The translations under genes and the position numbers were made by a program. Below are positions 1 through 8,212 of a DNA stretch of 64,000 nt, piece after piece. The stretch comes from Microvirga sp. VF16 (GTDB lineage: Bacteria > Pseudomonadota > Alphaproteobacteria > Rhizobiales > Beijerinckiaceae): assembly GCF_016864375.1 (NCBI RefSeq), contig NZ_CP069356.1, positions 1,323,945 to 1,387,944 on the forward strand, read 5' to 3'. The notes under the pieces are model-generated. The model did not search any database. It had not been told where the DNA came from and saw only the letters and a program-made list of their open reading frames with translations. The number at the start of each line of letters is the position of its first letter. The stretch's first letter is position 1.

Positions 1-133
1 GCAGCGACCACTTGCCGGGACGCTCCTGCTTCGGCTCCATGCCCAGAACCCGCTCGTAAATGCGGCACGTGCGCGCGACATCGTGCACCGCGAGAACCAG
101 ATGATCGAGCGCCAGAACCCTCATATCCGGCAT
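1..133 (-). CDS. VOC/glyoxalase-family protein, N-terminal part only
   Basis: The reverse strand reads from an ATG at 133 (or the in-frame ATG at 124) into the window edge. It starts MPDMRVLALDHLVLAVHDV, followed by a segment with YERVLGMEP. The pattern LDHLVLAVHDV...YERVLGM is the first beta-alpha unit of vicinal-oxygen-chelate (glyoxalase/bleomycin-resistance) proteins, where the His of DHLVL usually binds metal. About 44 residues are visible and the rest lies outside the window. Substrate cannot be told. The family call is fairly safe, the function is not. Confidence 0.7.
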   Translation of the reverse strand, partial: MPDMRVLALDHLVLAVHDVARTCRIYERVLGMEPKQERPGKWSL

Positions 134-331
134 TCTATACCCTGCTCGTCAGGACACCCGCAATCTGGCGGAACAGACGGTCTGGGATGCAGGGCTGACG
201 CAATCTCGCTCTGTTGAGTGAGGTGCTGCAACCAGAAGAATGTCTCCTATGAGCAAGGAAGTATAACTCCCGTAGCCTCCCGAGCGTCCGGTGTTCCTAG
301 CTCAAGCGGACCTTCGGCCTACTTCGGCTTC

Positions 332-1887
332 GTGCCGATAGCGTTGACAAAGTCGGTATCCAGACGGGCTAGGGCAGCGATGCAGCTTGCCTTGTTGAGG
401 TTAGGACTGGTGAGGGGTATCCTTCGGGCCTTCTCAGGCTCCTTGGATCATATGAGGCTCTGGTGAAGTGACCAGTTTGGCAAGCTTTCTCAGATTCTGA
501 GCCGTTGCCGCTAGCAGGAACTCATCCTGAGCCCCGCACGGACCGCGCAGCCGCAGACGTCCCATCTTGAGGATCCGCTTGAGATGAGCAAACAGCATTT
601 CGATGCGTTTGCGACCCTGACGTGACCGCTCGAAGGCTGGCGTGTCTCTCAATGAGCGCGCGACCTCCCGGGCATGCTCATAGATGCTGCGCGGGATCCT
701 GCGCGCCGGCGTGTTGGGACAGCACTGTTCCTTCAGCGGACAGGGACCGCAATCGAAGGTGCTGCCTAGGTAGAGCCGGTTCGTGCCCTCATTCACGATC
801 CGCCCGCTGGTGGTCAGGGTCTTGCCCTCAGGACAGACGTAGGCGTCCGTTTCCGGATCATACTTGAAGTCTGATCGCGAGAAGGTGCCATCCTGGCGCT
901 CGGATTTGTCGATGACGGGCACGTGCGGCTCGATCTTCTGTTCGTCCACGAGCCAGTGCAGCATCTCGGCCGAACCATAGGCACTATCCGCCGCCAGCCG
1001 CTCGGGCTTGAGGCTGAACCGCTCAGCGGTGCGCTCGAGCATGGAGCGCGCAGCCCCCACCTCGGCCTGACGTACCGCGCGAGAGGCTTCCACGTCCACG
1101 ATCACAGCGGCCTTGAGGTCGATGAGGTAGTTGTCGGCATAGGCAAAGAACGCCGGGCCGCGCAGTGCTCCGGTCCACTGAGCCGCTGGATCAGAAGGCG
1201 AGACGAACTTCGGCTCAACCTCTGTCGCCGCACCCCAGGCGGCCTCATCGAGGGTGGCAAGATACTCGCGCACGGCCCGCGGAGCATCCTGCGGGTGGTC
1301 GAGCGCGGTCCAGTCGGACCCTGCCAGGGAGCGCTGCTTGTTGGCATCAGCCTGGATCAGGCTGGCATCGACCGCAAAGCCCTCACCACTCACCAGCCCC
1401 TCGTCGAGGCAACGCTGCACCACCGCCTCGAACAGGTGACGGAACAGGTCACACTCGCGAAAGCGCCCGTGCCGGCACTTGGAGAAGGTGGAGTGGTCGG
1501 GCACCTTGCCCTCCAGCCCGAGGCGGCAGAACCACCTGTAAGCGAGGTTCAGGTGCACCTCCTCACAGAGCCGCCGCTCGGAGCGGATGCCGAGACAGTA
1601 GCCGATCAGCAGCATGCGGATCATCAGCTCGGGATCAACCGAGGGTCGGCCGGTGGCATTGTAGTAGCCGGCCAGATGCTGGCGCAGCCCGGAGCAGTCG
1701 ACGAAGCGGTCGATGCGCCGCAGGAGGTGATCGGACGGGACGTGGTCCTCGAGCCGAAACTCATAGAACAGGCTCTCCTGCATCACGAGACGCTCGCCCA
1801 TCATGGCCCGATCCTCCTGCTGAGAATGCCTCATCAGGGAATCACGATCTGCCGCCAATCACGAGGACTTTTTCAACGAAATCTGCC
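332..1887 (-). mobile_element. IS1182-family insertion sequence
   Basis: A single long transposase gene is flanked by imperfect terminal inverted repeats. The left end contains CGTTGACAAAGTC at 342-354. The right end reads CGTTGAAAAAGTC on the reverse strand at 1866-1878, and the similarity extends outward about 8-9 more bases with mismatches. Outer boundaries are estimates. No clear target duplication was found. The long palindrome at 1951-1992 lies just outside the right end. Confidence 0.7.
434..1804 (-). CDS. IS1182-family transposase
   Basis: DDE transposase of about 456 residues. The N-terminal part (LVMQESLFYEFRLEDHVPSDHLLRRID) and the following RPSVDPELMIRMLLIGYCLG and VPDHSTFSKCR segments are typical of IS1182 transposases. 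The catalytic region includes FAVDASLIQADA and LAADSAYGS, and a Cys-rich insert (FDCGPCPLKEQCC) precedes the C-terminal RIEMLFAHLKRIL. The ATG at 1804 is chosen because AGGAGG lies 8 bases upstream; reading starts further upstream would add unsupported residues. It appears intact. Confidence 0.9.
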   Translation of the reverse strand: MMGERLVMQESLFYEFRLEDHVPSDHLLRRIDRFVDCSGLRQHLAGYYNATGRPSVDPELMIRMLLIGYCLGIRSERRLCEEVHLNLAYRWFCRLGLEGKVPDHSTFSKCRHGRFRECDLFRHLFEAVVQRCLDEGLVSGEGFAVDASLIQADANKQRSLAGSDWTALDHPQDAPRAVREYLATLDEAAWGAATEVEPKFVSPSDPAAQWTGALRGPAFFAYADNYLIDLKAAVIVDVEASRAVRQAEVGAARSMLERTAERFSLKPERLAADSAYGSAEMLHWLVDEQKIEPHVPVIDKSERQDGTFSRSDFKYDPETDAYVCPEGKTLTTSGRIVNEGTNRLYLGSTFDCGPCPLKEQCCPNTPARRIPRSIYEHAREVARSLRDTPAFERSRQGRKRIEMLFAHLKRILKMGRLRLRGPCGAQDEFLLAATAQNLRKLAKLVTSPEPHMIQGA

Positions 1888-1950
1888 AGAACCGGACCTT
1901 CCTGAACTGCCAGCGAGCAACTTCCTTCAGCAAGCGGGAACGGAAGGATA

Positions 1951-1992
1951 CCCTATGCGAGCAGTGCTCTATAGAGCACTGCTCGCATAGGG
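1951..1992. repeat. 42-bp perfect palindrome
   Basis: Two 21-base arms are exact reverse complements with no spacer. The centre is CTCTATAGAG and the outer ends are CCCTATGCG / CGCATAGGG. It sits between the right end of the IS1182 element and the 3' end of the doxX-like gene (16 bases beyond its stop). No T-tract follows on either strand, so it is not a classical intrinsic terminator, although it could stop or stabilise the doxX transcript. Confidence 0.9.
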
Positions 1993-2007
1993 CGCCAGAT
2001 CAAGCGG

Positions 2008-2442
2008 TCAGGCGCGCTGCCGGTCCCCGATCGATATCCGACCAGATGCTGGGCGTCCAAGCCATGCATCGACACTGAAATGCCCGGAGCCGAATGCGAC
2101 CACCTGGAGGAGGCCACCGGCGAGGGCAATGTTCTTTAGGAAATGGATCGCTTGGTTCTGGTCGCCGAAGTTGTAATGGAAGGCGAGTGCGGTTGCGATC
2201 GTGAAGCCGGCTGTTACCCCAGCGACGAGCCGGGTCTGATATCCTACGGCGAGCAGCAGGCCTCCGCCGACCTCGATGATCACGGCTCCGAGATAGGCCA
2301 GCCACGGCAGCGGCAGGCTGGTCATCTCGATGTAAGCGACGGTGCCTACTGGTGCAGCGATCTTGCCCAAGCCGCTGATCACGAAAATCAGCGCGAGAAG
2401 CACCCGGCCCAGTGCTGACGCGGAAGAGGTATAGGTATTCAT
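2008..2442 (-). CDS. DoxX family membrane protein
   Basis: 144-residue integral membrane protein with four predicted hydrophobic segments. The N-terminal GRVLLALIFVISGLGKI is the DoxX signature. Later segments include YLGAVIIEVGGGLLLAVGY and AGVTAGFTIATALAFHYNF. DoxX proteins accompany redox enzymes and thiol or quinone stress genes; no reaction is assigned. It starts 33 bases after the azoreductase stop on the same strand, so the two are probably one operon controlled by the divergent LysR gene. Length is normal for the family. Confidence 0.85.
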   Translation of the reverse strand: MNTYTSSASALGRVLLALIFVISGLGKIAAPVGTVAYIEMTSLPLPWLAYLGAVIIEVGGGLLLAVGYQTRLVAGVTAGFTIATALAFHYNFGDQNQAIHFLKNIALAGGLLQVVAFGSGHFSVDAWLGRPASGRISIGDRQRA

Positions 2443-2475
2443 CTCGTGTCTCCAGATATCGAGAGAGTGGTAGGC

Positions 2476-3081
2476 TCAGGCCGCGAGACGGCGGATCTGC
2501 GCCTCGGCGGCCTGAAGGGCCTCGGCCCGCTGCTGCTCGCCGACCGCTACACCCTCGGCGCGCACGAAGCTGAGGTCGGTGATGCCGAAGAAGCCGAAGA
2601 TGCCGCGCAGGTAGCTCTCCTGGTGCTCAAGGGCAGCGTTCGCGGTTTCTGGGCCATAAAAGCCGCCGCGCGTGGAAACGACGACGACCTTCTTGCCGCC
2701 TGCGAGGCCCTCCGGCCCCTCGGCCGTATAGCGGAAGGTGCGGCCAGCCACGGCCAAGCGATCGATCCAGGCCTTGAGTTGGCTTGGCACGGTGAAGTTG
2801 TACATTGGTGCCCCGACCACCACGATGTCGGCAGCCAGGAACTCTTCAAGCGCAGCCTGGCCTTCCGCCAAATCCCGCAGGAGGGACGGATCCTCCGGCG
2901 ATGCGCCCTGCCCGGCAAGGTGGGCCCCGGACAGGTGCGCAACCGGGTGAGTGGCGAGGTCGCGCCGGATCACTTCGATGGCGGGATGAGCAGCCTGCTC
3001 GGCGGTGACGATCTGCGCGGTCAGGCGGCGGCTGACCGAGCTCTCGCCCAGGATGCTGGAGTCGACGTGGAGAAGTTTCAT
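2476..3081 (-). CDS. azoR: FMN-dependent NADH-azoreductase
   Basis: 201-residue flavodoxin-fold enzyme that reduces azo dyes and, more generally, quinones with NAD(P)H. It begins MKLLHVDSSILGESSVSRRL (FMN phosphate loop). Other AzoR motifs are VVGAPMYNFTVPSQLKAWID (residues about 90-110) and VVVVSTRGGFYG (about 138-150). The ATG at 3081 has GAGGTGAG 5 bases upstream; an in-frame upstream ATG at 3135 lacks such support. First gene of a probable azoR-doxX operon, divergent from a LysR regulator, an arrangement usual for quinone- or electrophile-induced azoreductases. Confidence 0.9.
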   Translation of the reverse strand: MKLLHVDSSILGESSVSRRLTAQIVTAEQAAHPAIEVIRRDLATHPVAHLSGAHLAGQGASPEDPSLLRDLAEGQAALEEFLAADIVVVGAPMYNFTVPSQLKAWIDRLAVAGRTFRYTAEGPEGLAGGKKVVVVSTRGGFYGPETANAALEHQESYLRGIFGFFGITDLSFVRAEGVAVGEQQRAEALQAAEAQIRRLAA

Positions 3082-3213
3082 GGTTCTCACCTCTGTAAAA
3101 GCGGGCGGATGCCCGCTGTGAATTCGCCGTCCCAAATGGGATGGTTTAGAGATAGCCAGGGCTCATCCATTGCAGAAGCCTATATTTTTCGATACGATCT
3201 ATCGGCTGAACAG

Positions 3214-4137
3214 ATGGACGGGGACCGGTGGATGTTGGACGGTGTATCGCTCGATCAGGTGCGGACGTTCCTGGCCGCAGTAGACGAAGGCAGCTTCTCG
3301 GCGGCCGGACGGCGGCTTGGGCGGGCCCAGTCCGTCGTCAGCCAGCTACTCGCGAACCTCGAAGCCCAGCTCGGGGTCAAGCTGTTCGACCGCAGCGCAC
3401 GCTACCCCGTGCTCACGGATGCCGGACGTGCTCTTCTCGCAGACGCCCGGGCTGTCGCACAGGGGATGAGCGGGTTCAAGGCGCGGGCTCGCGCCCTCGC
3501 CGGCGGGCTTGAGTCCGAATTGTCGATTGCCGTCGATGTCATGTTTCCGATCGAGGTGCTGGCGCATGCCGTTCGCGGCTTCCAGGCCGAGTTCCCGAAC
3601 ACGCCGCTGCGGGTTGAGGTCGAGGCGCTCGGTGCTGTCCTTCAGCCGGTGCTCGATGGACGCTGCGCCTTCGCGGTGGCTGGATCGCTTCCGGAGATCC
3701 CCCCTCAGTTGACGCAGGAGCACCTGATCGGCGTTCCGTTCGTCCTCGTCGCCGCCGCCAGTCATCCACTGGCGCAGATCCCAGGCCCAATCCCCCAGAA
3801 TCGCCTTGCAGAGCATGTGCAGCTCGTCCTGTCCGATCGCTCGAAACTGTCGGCGGGCCGCGAGTTCGGGGTACTGTCGCCGAAGACATGGCGGCTCGCC
3901 GACCTCGGTGCCAAGCATGCCTTCCTGTGCTACGGACTCGGCTGGGGCAGCATGCCGAGGGCAGTGGTTCAGGCAGACCTCGACAGCGGCGCCCTTGTCG
4001 AAATCGAGAGCTCCGGTTGGACGATCGGCCTGCAAATGCAGATGCATGCCGTCCACCGCTCGGACCGGCCACCCGGCCCGGCGGGGCGATGGCTCGTCGA
4101 GCGTCTCAAGGAAACGGTCAACCAGTGCCCGAATTAG
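3214..4137 (+). CDS. LysR-family transcriptional regulator
   Basis: About 307 residues. The N-terminal winged helix is clear: VSLDQVRTFLAAVDEGSFSA, then a recognition helix region with AQSVVSQLLANLEAQLG, then KLFDRSARYPVLTDAGRALL. The C-terminal two-lobe effector domain runs to residue ~300. Start is ATG 3214 or ATG 3232 (MLDGVSLDQVR); the open frame extends far upstream but that part overlaps azoR and is a shadow. It is transcribed away from azoR-doxX with about 130 bases between, so it probably controls them and itself. The effector is unknown. Confidence 0.85.
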   Translation: MDGDRWMLDGVSLDQVRTFLAAVDEGSFSAAGRRLGRAQSVVSQLLANLEAQLGVKLFDRSARYPVLTDAGRALLADARAVAQGMSGFKARARALAGGLESELSIAVDVMFPIEVLAHAVRGFQAEFPNTPLRVEVEALGAVLQPVLDGRCAFAVAGSLPEIPPQLTQEHLIGVPFVLVAAASHPLAQIPGPIPQNRLAEHVQLVLSDRSKLSAGREFGVLSPKTWRLADLGAKHAFLCYGLGWGSMPRAVVQADLDSGALVEIESSGWTIGLQMQMHAVHRSDRPPGPAGRWLVERLKETVNQCPN

Positions 4138-4410
4138 AACAGCCAAGCAGTCATGGCATCCGCTTTCCAGCAAGAGGCATCGGCTTTGCCTGCCCGACGC
4201 AGCGGCTTGATCTGGGGCCGGTTAGAGCTTGAAACGGCAAGCGTGGTCGACGCGGTCCAGCCCTCGACCCAGACTGCCGAGATCGAGCCGGCACACCGCA
4301 AGGAACCGGACAGCTTGAACGCGTATGATCGGGTTATGCAGGCGCTCGACCCTACCCGAGAATTTGTGGAGCCACTGCGTAGCCTAAGGGATCCCGCGTT
4401 GGGCCGGCGC
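4138..4410. other. Intergenic region without recognisable gene
   Basis: 273 bases between convergent lysR and hxlR genes. Open frames exist on both strands but none has family motifs or a good ribosome-binding site. No hairpin with T-tract was seen. Confidence 0.5.
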
Positions 4411-4926
4411 CTAGCCATTGCGTTTGAACCGACGGGTGCGTTCGGCGCGTTCCTCAGCATAGGCCGGGCTGAGCTTCGCAGTCATTTCATCGCGCACCAA
4501 GGGCTTGCCGCAGCTCTCGCAAACTGGCCCCATTCCCGTCGGCTTGCCGCACGCGTGATGGGTATACTGCACGGCGATGCCCTCGCCGGGCGACTTGCAC
4601 CAGGTCTCGCCCCAGGCGCGTAACGCCAACACCACCGGATAGAATGCCTCACCTTTGGCGGTCTGGTGATACTCGTGCCGCTTTGGTCGCGCGTTGTAGA
4701 GCCGCCGTTCGACCAGCCCCTCCGCTTCCAGTGTCTTGAGGCGCGCCGCGATCATCTGCGGCGTGCCGCCGGTTTGGGCTTGGATCTCCTCGAAGCGATG
4801 ACTGCCCATGAACAGCTCGCGCAGGATCAGCACGGTCCAGCGGTCGCCGACCACCGTCTCGGCGCGGGCCACCGGGCAGAGGGTTGGGGGAGTGTGGGTG
4901 TCGTCCATTGTCGCTTTCTTTTTCAT
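4411..4926 (-). CDS. HxlR-family winged-helix regulator
   Basis: 171 residues. The HxlR core is plain: CPVARAETVVGDRWTVLILRELFMG (about 17-40), then FEEIQAQTGGTPQMIAARLKTLEAEGLVERRLY and EYHQTAKGEAFYPVVLALRAWG. The C-terminal extension carries a CGKPTGMGPVCESCG motif with three cysteines, which could bind metal or sense thiols; this is an inference. Start may be ATG 4926 or ATG 4908 (MDDTHTPPTLCP). It is divergent from the SRPBCC-hydrolase-epoxide hydrolase operon and is the likely regulator of it. Confidence 0.88.
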   Translation of the reverse strand: MKKKATMDDTHTPPTLCPVARAETVVGDRWTVLILRELFMGSHRFEEIQAQTGGTPQMIAARLKTLEAEGLVERRLYNARPKRHEYHQTAKGEAFYPVVLALRAWGETWCKSPGEGIAVQYTHHACGKPTGMGPVCESCGKPLVRDEMTAKLSPAYAEERAERTRRFKRNG

Positions 4927-5017
4927 AGTTACTTGTCGCTATGATTTTCATAGTGTATATCTAGCTACTGTCGAAAGCAATGCAACAGGCTGCGCTGCGG
5001 CCGATGCGCAGAAAGGA

Positions 5018-5584
5018 ATGACCATGACGGAAACGGCACAGGCTCCCGCGGACTTCGCATGGGACGATCACGAAATCGTCGATTCAAGCTTCACCGCGGT
5101 CATCAACGCACCGATCGACACGATCGACCTGCCCCAATGGGCGTTCACCCTGCCCGAGCATGAGTATCAGGGCTGTTCCCCGGCCCATGTCGCGGCCGGC
5201 GTCACCACCGCGCCCGACGGCAAGCGGATGTCGATCAATGTCGAGGTCATCGGCGGCGTGCCGATGGTGCAGCATTATGTCGAGACCCTGGGCGAGAAAC
5301 ACCATCTCATCCTGGACTCGGTCTCTGATATCTTCACCCCCAACGGCCGGACCACGATCCACGTCCTTTGGGAGCTGAGCGTGAAGGCCATCGACGACCA
5401 GCGCTGCGAGTTCACCAACCACGTCCGCTCGCGCGGCACCGCGGAGTTCATTGCACTCCTTGACCGGCAGGGTGTCCCGTTCGACCTGTTCCGCGCGCAG
5501 CGCCAGCCGATGTCCATCGCCCATAACCAGAGCGAAACGCCGCTGTTCGCGGCCAGCATCGAGCGGGCCGCGCTCAGGAACTGA
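5018..5584 (+). CDS. Conserved SRPBCC-like protein (putative)
   Basis: About 188 residues. It starts at ATG 5018 or, better spaced from AAAGGA, ATG 5024 (MTETAQAPADFAWDD). The layout FTAVINAPIDTI..., central strands (SINVEVIGGVPMVQHYVETL) and a C-terminal helix suggests a START/SRPBCC-type ligand-binding fold, but I recognise it only by shape and weakly. First gene of a probable three-gene operon (30 bases to the hydrolase, then 7 bases to the epoxide hydrolase), divergent from HxlR. Function unknown. Confidence 0.6.
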   Translation: MTMTETAQAPADFAWDDHEIVDSSFTAVINAPIDTIDLPQWAFTLPEHEYQGCSPAHVAAGVTTAPDGKRMSINVEVIGGVPMVQHYVETLGEKHHLILDSVSDIFTPNGRTTIHVLWELSVKAIDDQRCEFTNHVRSRGTAEFIALLDRQGVPFDLFRAQRQPMSIAHNQSETPLFAASIERAALRN

Positions 5585-5613
5585 CGATCCACAAGATCAA
5601 CTGGAGATTCAAC

Positions 5614-6240
5614 ATGGCACAGCAAAGCTATCCCATCGATCGGACCGCCTACCTGCTGGTCGATCCGTTCAACGATTTCCTGCATGAGGACGGGAAGGTC
5701 TTCCCGCAGCTCAAGCCGGTCGCCGAGGAGGTCGGGCTGCTCGACAACCTCCGCCGGCTGGACAAGGCCGTGCGCGCGGCCGGCGTCCAGGTGGCGATTG
5801 TCCCGCATCGGCGCTGGGAACCCGGTGATTATGAGAGTTGGGACCATCCCAGCCCCACCCAGCGCAAGATCATGGAACGTCATCACTTCGCCCGCGGCGA
5901 GTGGGGCGGCGAATTCCACCCTGATTTCGCGCCCAAGCCGGGCGACATCATCGCTTCCGAGCATTGGGGTCAGAGCGGCTTCGCCAACACCGATCTCGAC
6001 ATGAAGCTCAAGCAGCACGGCATCACGCACGTGATCATTGTCGGCCTGCTGGCCAACACCTGCATCGAGACCACTGCCAAGTACGCGATGGAGCTTGGCT
6101 ACCACGTCACGTTGGTGCGCGACGCGACCGCCGCCTTCGGGCACGCGCAGATGCATGCCGCGCATGAAATCAATGGACCCACCTTCGCTCACGCCATCCG
6201 GACGACGGATGAAGTGATCAACGATTTGTCCGGAAAGTGA
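5614..6240 (+). CDS. Isochorismatase-like cysteine hydrolase
   Basis: 208 residues. The N-terminal LLVDPFNDF carries the catalytic Asp (D17). IIVGLLANTCIETTAKYAME carries the nucleophile C150, followed by GYHVTLVRDATAAF. These enzymes hydrolyse amides or vinyl ethers (isochorismate, nicotinamide, N-carbamoyl compounds). The third residue, normally a Lys just before the ...GQSGFANTDLD segment, is not visible: the stretch reads DIIASEHWGQSGF. Activity may therefore be altered. Middle gene of the HxlR-linked operon, starting 29 bases after the SRPBCC-like stop. Confidence 0.85.
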   Translation: MAQQSYPIDRTAYLLVDPFNDFLHEDGKVFPQLKPVAEEVGLLDNLRRLDKAVRAAGVQVAIVPHRRWEPGDYESWDHPSPTQRKIMERHHFARGEWGGEFHPDFAPKPGDIIASEHWGQSGFANTDLDMKLKQHGITHVIIVGLLANTCIETTAKYAMELGYHVTLVRDATAAFGHAQMHAAHEINGPTFAHAIRTTDEVINDLSGK

Positions 6241-6247
6241 GGATGAC

Positions 6248-7558
6248 ATGACCAAGACCATGACGACCCTTGCCGCCGCCGCGGCCATGCTTGCAACGAC
6301 CGCGCTGGCTCAGGTGGCAAGTGGCCCACCGGCAGCTGCCACCACGACCGCTAACGTCACCGAAGACGCGGCGATCCGTCCGTTCCCAGAAGTCCACTTT
6401 TCGCAGCAGGCGCTCAACGAGCTTCGCCAGCGGATTGCAGCGACCCAGTGGCCGGAGAAGGAGACCGTTTCGGACTCGTCTCAGGGTGTGCCGCTGGCGA
6501 CGATGCGGGACCTCGCCCGATATTGGGCGACGGACTATGACTGGCGCACGGCAGAGGCGAAGCTGAATGCCTTGCCTCAGTTCGTCACCGCCATCGATGG
6601 GCAAGACATTCACTTCATCCACGTCCGTTCGAAGAATCCTAATGCGCTGCCGCTGATCATCAACCATGGCTGGCCGGGCTCGATCATCGAACAGCTCAAG
6701 CTGATCGGCCCGCTGACGGACCCGGTTGCCTATGGTGGCAGGGTGGAAGACTCGTTCGACGTGGTGATCCCGTCGATGCCGGGCTACGGTTTCTCCGGCA
6801 AACCGACTGCGACCGGCTGGGGTCCCGAGCGCATGGCCAAGGCCTGGGACGTGCTGATGAAGCGCCTCGGCTATCAGCGCTATGTCGCCCAGGGCGGCGA
6901 CTGGGGCGCCTTCGTGGTGGACCAGATGGGCTTGCAAGCGCCTCCAGGGCTGCTCGCCATTCATACCAACATGCCCGGGACCGTTCCGGCGGACATCGAC
7001 AAGGCGACCTTGGCCGGCGATCCGTCTCCTGTCGGTCTCTCAGCCGAGGAAAAACGCGCCTACGAGCAGCTCCTCTTCACCTACAAGCATGTGGCCATGT
7101 ATAGGATGATGGCGGAGCGGCCCCAGACCTTGTACGGCCTTGCCGATTCGCCCGTCGCCCTCGCCGCCTATATGCTCGACCATGGTGACGGTGGCGGCCA
7201 GCCCGCGGCGGCGGTCACCGAGGCCCTGGGCCGCTATGAGAGCGCCACCGGCGAGCTGACGCGGGACGAGATCCTCGACAACATCACGCTCTACTGGCTG
7301 ACCAATACGGGCGTGTCTGCGGCGCGCCTCTATTGGGAGTACAAGGGAGGGTTCTTCAACGCGAAGGGCGTCAAGATCCCTGTGGCGGTGAGCGTCTTCC
7401 CCGGCGAGCAATATGAGGCGCCGCGGAGCTGGACCGAGAAGGCCTATCCCAACCTGATCTACTATCATCATGCCGAGAAGGGCGGCCACTTCGCCGCCTG
7501 GGAGCAGCCGATGATTTTCGCCCGGGAACTGACGGCGGCGTTCAAGCCGTTCCACTGA
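6248..7558 (+). CDS. Epoxide hydrolase (alpha/beta fold, EHN domain), probably exported
   Basis: 436 residues. The first ~22 residues form a signal peptide (LAAAAAMLATTALA). The epoxide hydrolase N-terminal domain follows (FSQQALNELRQRIAATQWPE). The alpha/beta hydrolase core has the oxyanion motif HGWPG at 140-144, nucleophile D218 in QGGDWGA, and a C-terminal EKGGHFAAWEQP with the catalytic His. It would open epoxides to diols via an ester intermediate, here in the periplasm. It begins 7 bases after the hydrolase stop. Similar enzymes lacking a signal peptide are cytosolic, so the export signal is notable. Confidence 0.9.
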   Translation: MTKTMTTLAAAAAMLATTALAQVASGPPAAATTTANVTEDAAIRPFPEVHFSQQALNELRQRIAATQWPEKETVSDSSQGVPLATMRDLARYWATDYDWRTAEAKLNALPQFVTAIDGQDIHFIHVRSKNPNALPLIINHGWPGSIIEQLKLIGPLTDPVAYGGRVEDSFDVVIPSMPGYGFSGKPTATGWGPERMAKAWDVLMKRLGYQRYVAQGGDWGAFVVDQMGLQAPPGLLAIHTNMPGTVPADIDKATLAGDPSPVGLSAEEKRAYEQLLFTYKHVAMYRMMAERPQTLYGLADSPVALAAYMLDHGDGGGQPAAAVTEALGRYESATGELTRDEILDNITLYWLTNTGVSAARLYWEYKGGFFNAKGVKIPVAVSVFPGEQYEAPRSWTEKAYPNLIYYHHAEKGGHFAAWEQPMIFARELTAAFKPFH

Positions 7559-7607
7559 GCGAGGGGACGCGGGCGGACACCCTTTCGCCTCCATCCGCCC
7601 GCGTTCC

Positions 7608-7796
7608 TCACTTTTCGATCATCTGCAGCGGCACGACCTCAGCATCCCCGGCCGCGAGACCATTCAGGCGCGCATCGATATTGCTCCACGAGTGATCGGT
7701 ACGCGTGACGCCCGGGGCGGAACCCGGCATGGCCTGCATCGCCATGGCGCTTGCGGGCATCAGAGCCGCCGCGGCGGCCACTGGTATCTTCATCAT
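7608..7796 (-). CDS. Small putative exported protein or gene remnant
   Basis: 62 residues. It begins MMKIPVAAAAALMPASAMAM, a plausible signal peptide, followed by a short mature part (PGVTRTDHSW...QMIEK) with no recognised domain. The start of the mature part resembles exported cupin-type proteins, but the cupin motifs are absent. A deletion derivative is possible. Confidence 0.4.
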   Translation of the reverse strand: MMKIPVAAAAALMPASAMAMQAMPGSAPGVTRTDHSWSNIDARLNGLAAGDAEVVPLQMIEK

Positions 7797-8212
7797 CGGG
7801 ATACCTTAACCCGTCATACGAAACGTTCTTCGGTGAGTACTCGGCATGCAGAGCATATGGTGAGAAGCGCCAATGTCCGCTTTCCATCCTGTACGGCGTT
7901 CACCGATCACACCGTTTAGGGCCGCAATGGGTCGAGACCGTGTCAAAATATGAATGCGCGGCTCCGTGGAGCAATCTAATTTTTTGCAAGCCTGAACAGA
8001 CCGGGGAATCCCCGGTTTAGGAGCATGAAATTGTACAAATAGTTCGTCGGAGGCGGTGCTCGTTCGCGTTTTGACACATTGGGTAATCGCGGAGCGAGTC
8101 GCCCTAAGACCGGATGGTCACTGCATGGAAGAGCGGGTGGTTGTTCCCCGATAAGATGGAATGACGGGCTCTCGACTGGACGCCGGGCCCAAGCATCGAA
8201 CGGAGAACACCC
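7797..8212. other. Non-coding region left of the IS110 remnant
   Basis: 416 bases. It contains TTTTGACAC at 8069-8077 and its inverted copy GTGTCAAAA at 7940-7948, and a GC-rich hairpin (ACCGGGGAATCCCCGGT at about 8000-8016). The part right of 8066 belongs to the left end of the IS110-like remnant. No supported gene. Confidence 0.5.

Noticed and set aside
923..1990. Long forward open frame (355 residues) opposite the IS1182 transposase
   Set aside because: It is the antisense of a clear transposase gene, has no domain pattern, and its composition follows the high-GC codon bias of the other strand.
2446..3213. N-terminal extension of the LysR open frame
   Set aside because: It overlaps azoR on the opposite strand and lacks LysR similarity; the domain starts at 3214 or 3232.
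4153..4623. Forward ORF of 156 residues overlapping hxlR
   Set aside because: Mostly antisense to hxlR, no ribosome-binding site, no motif.
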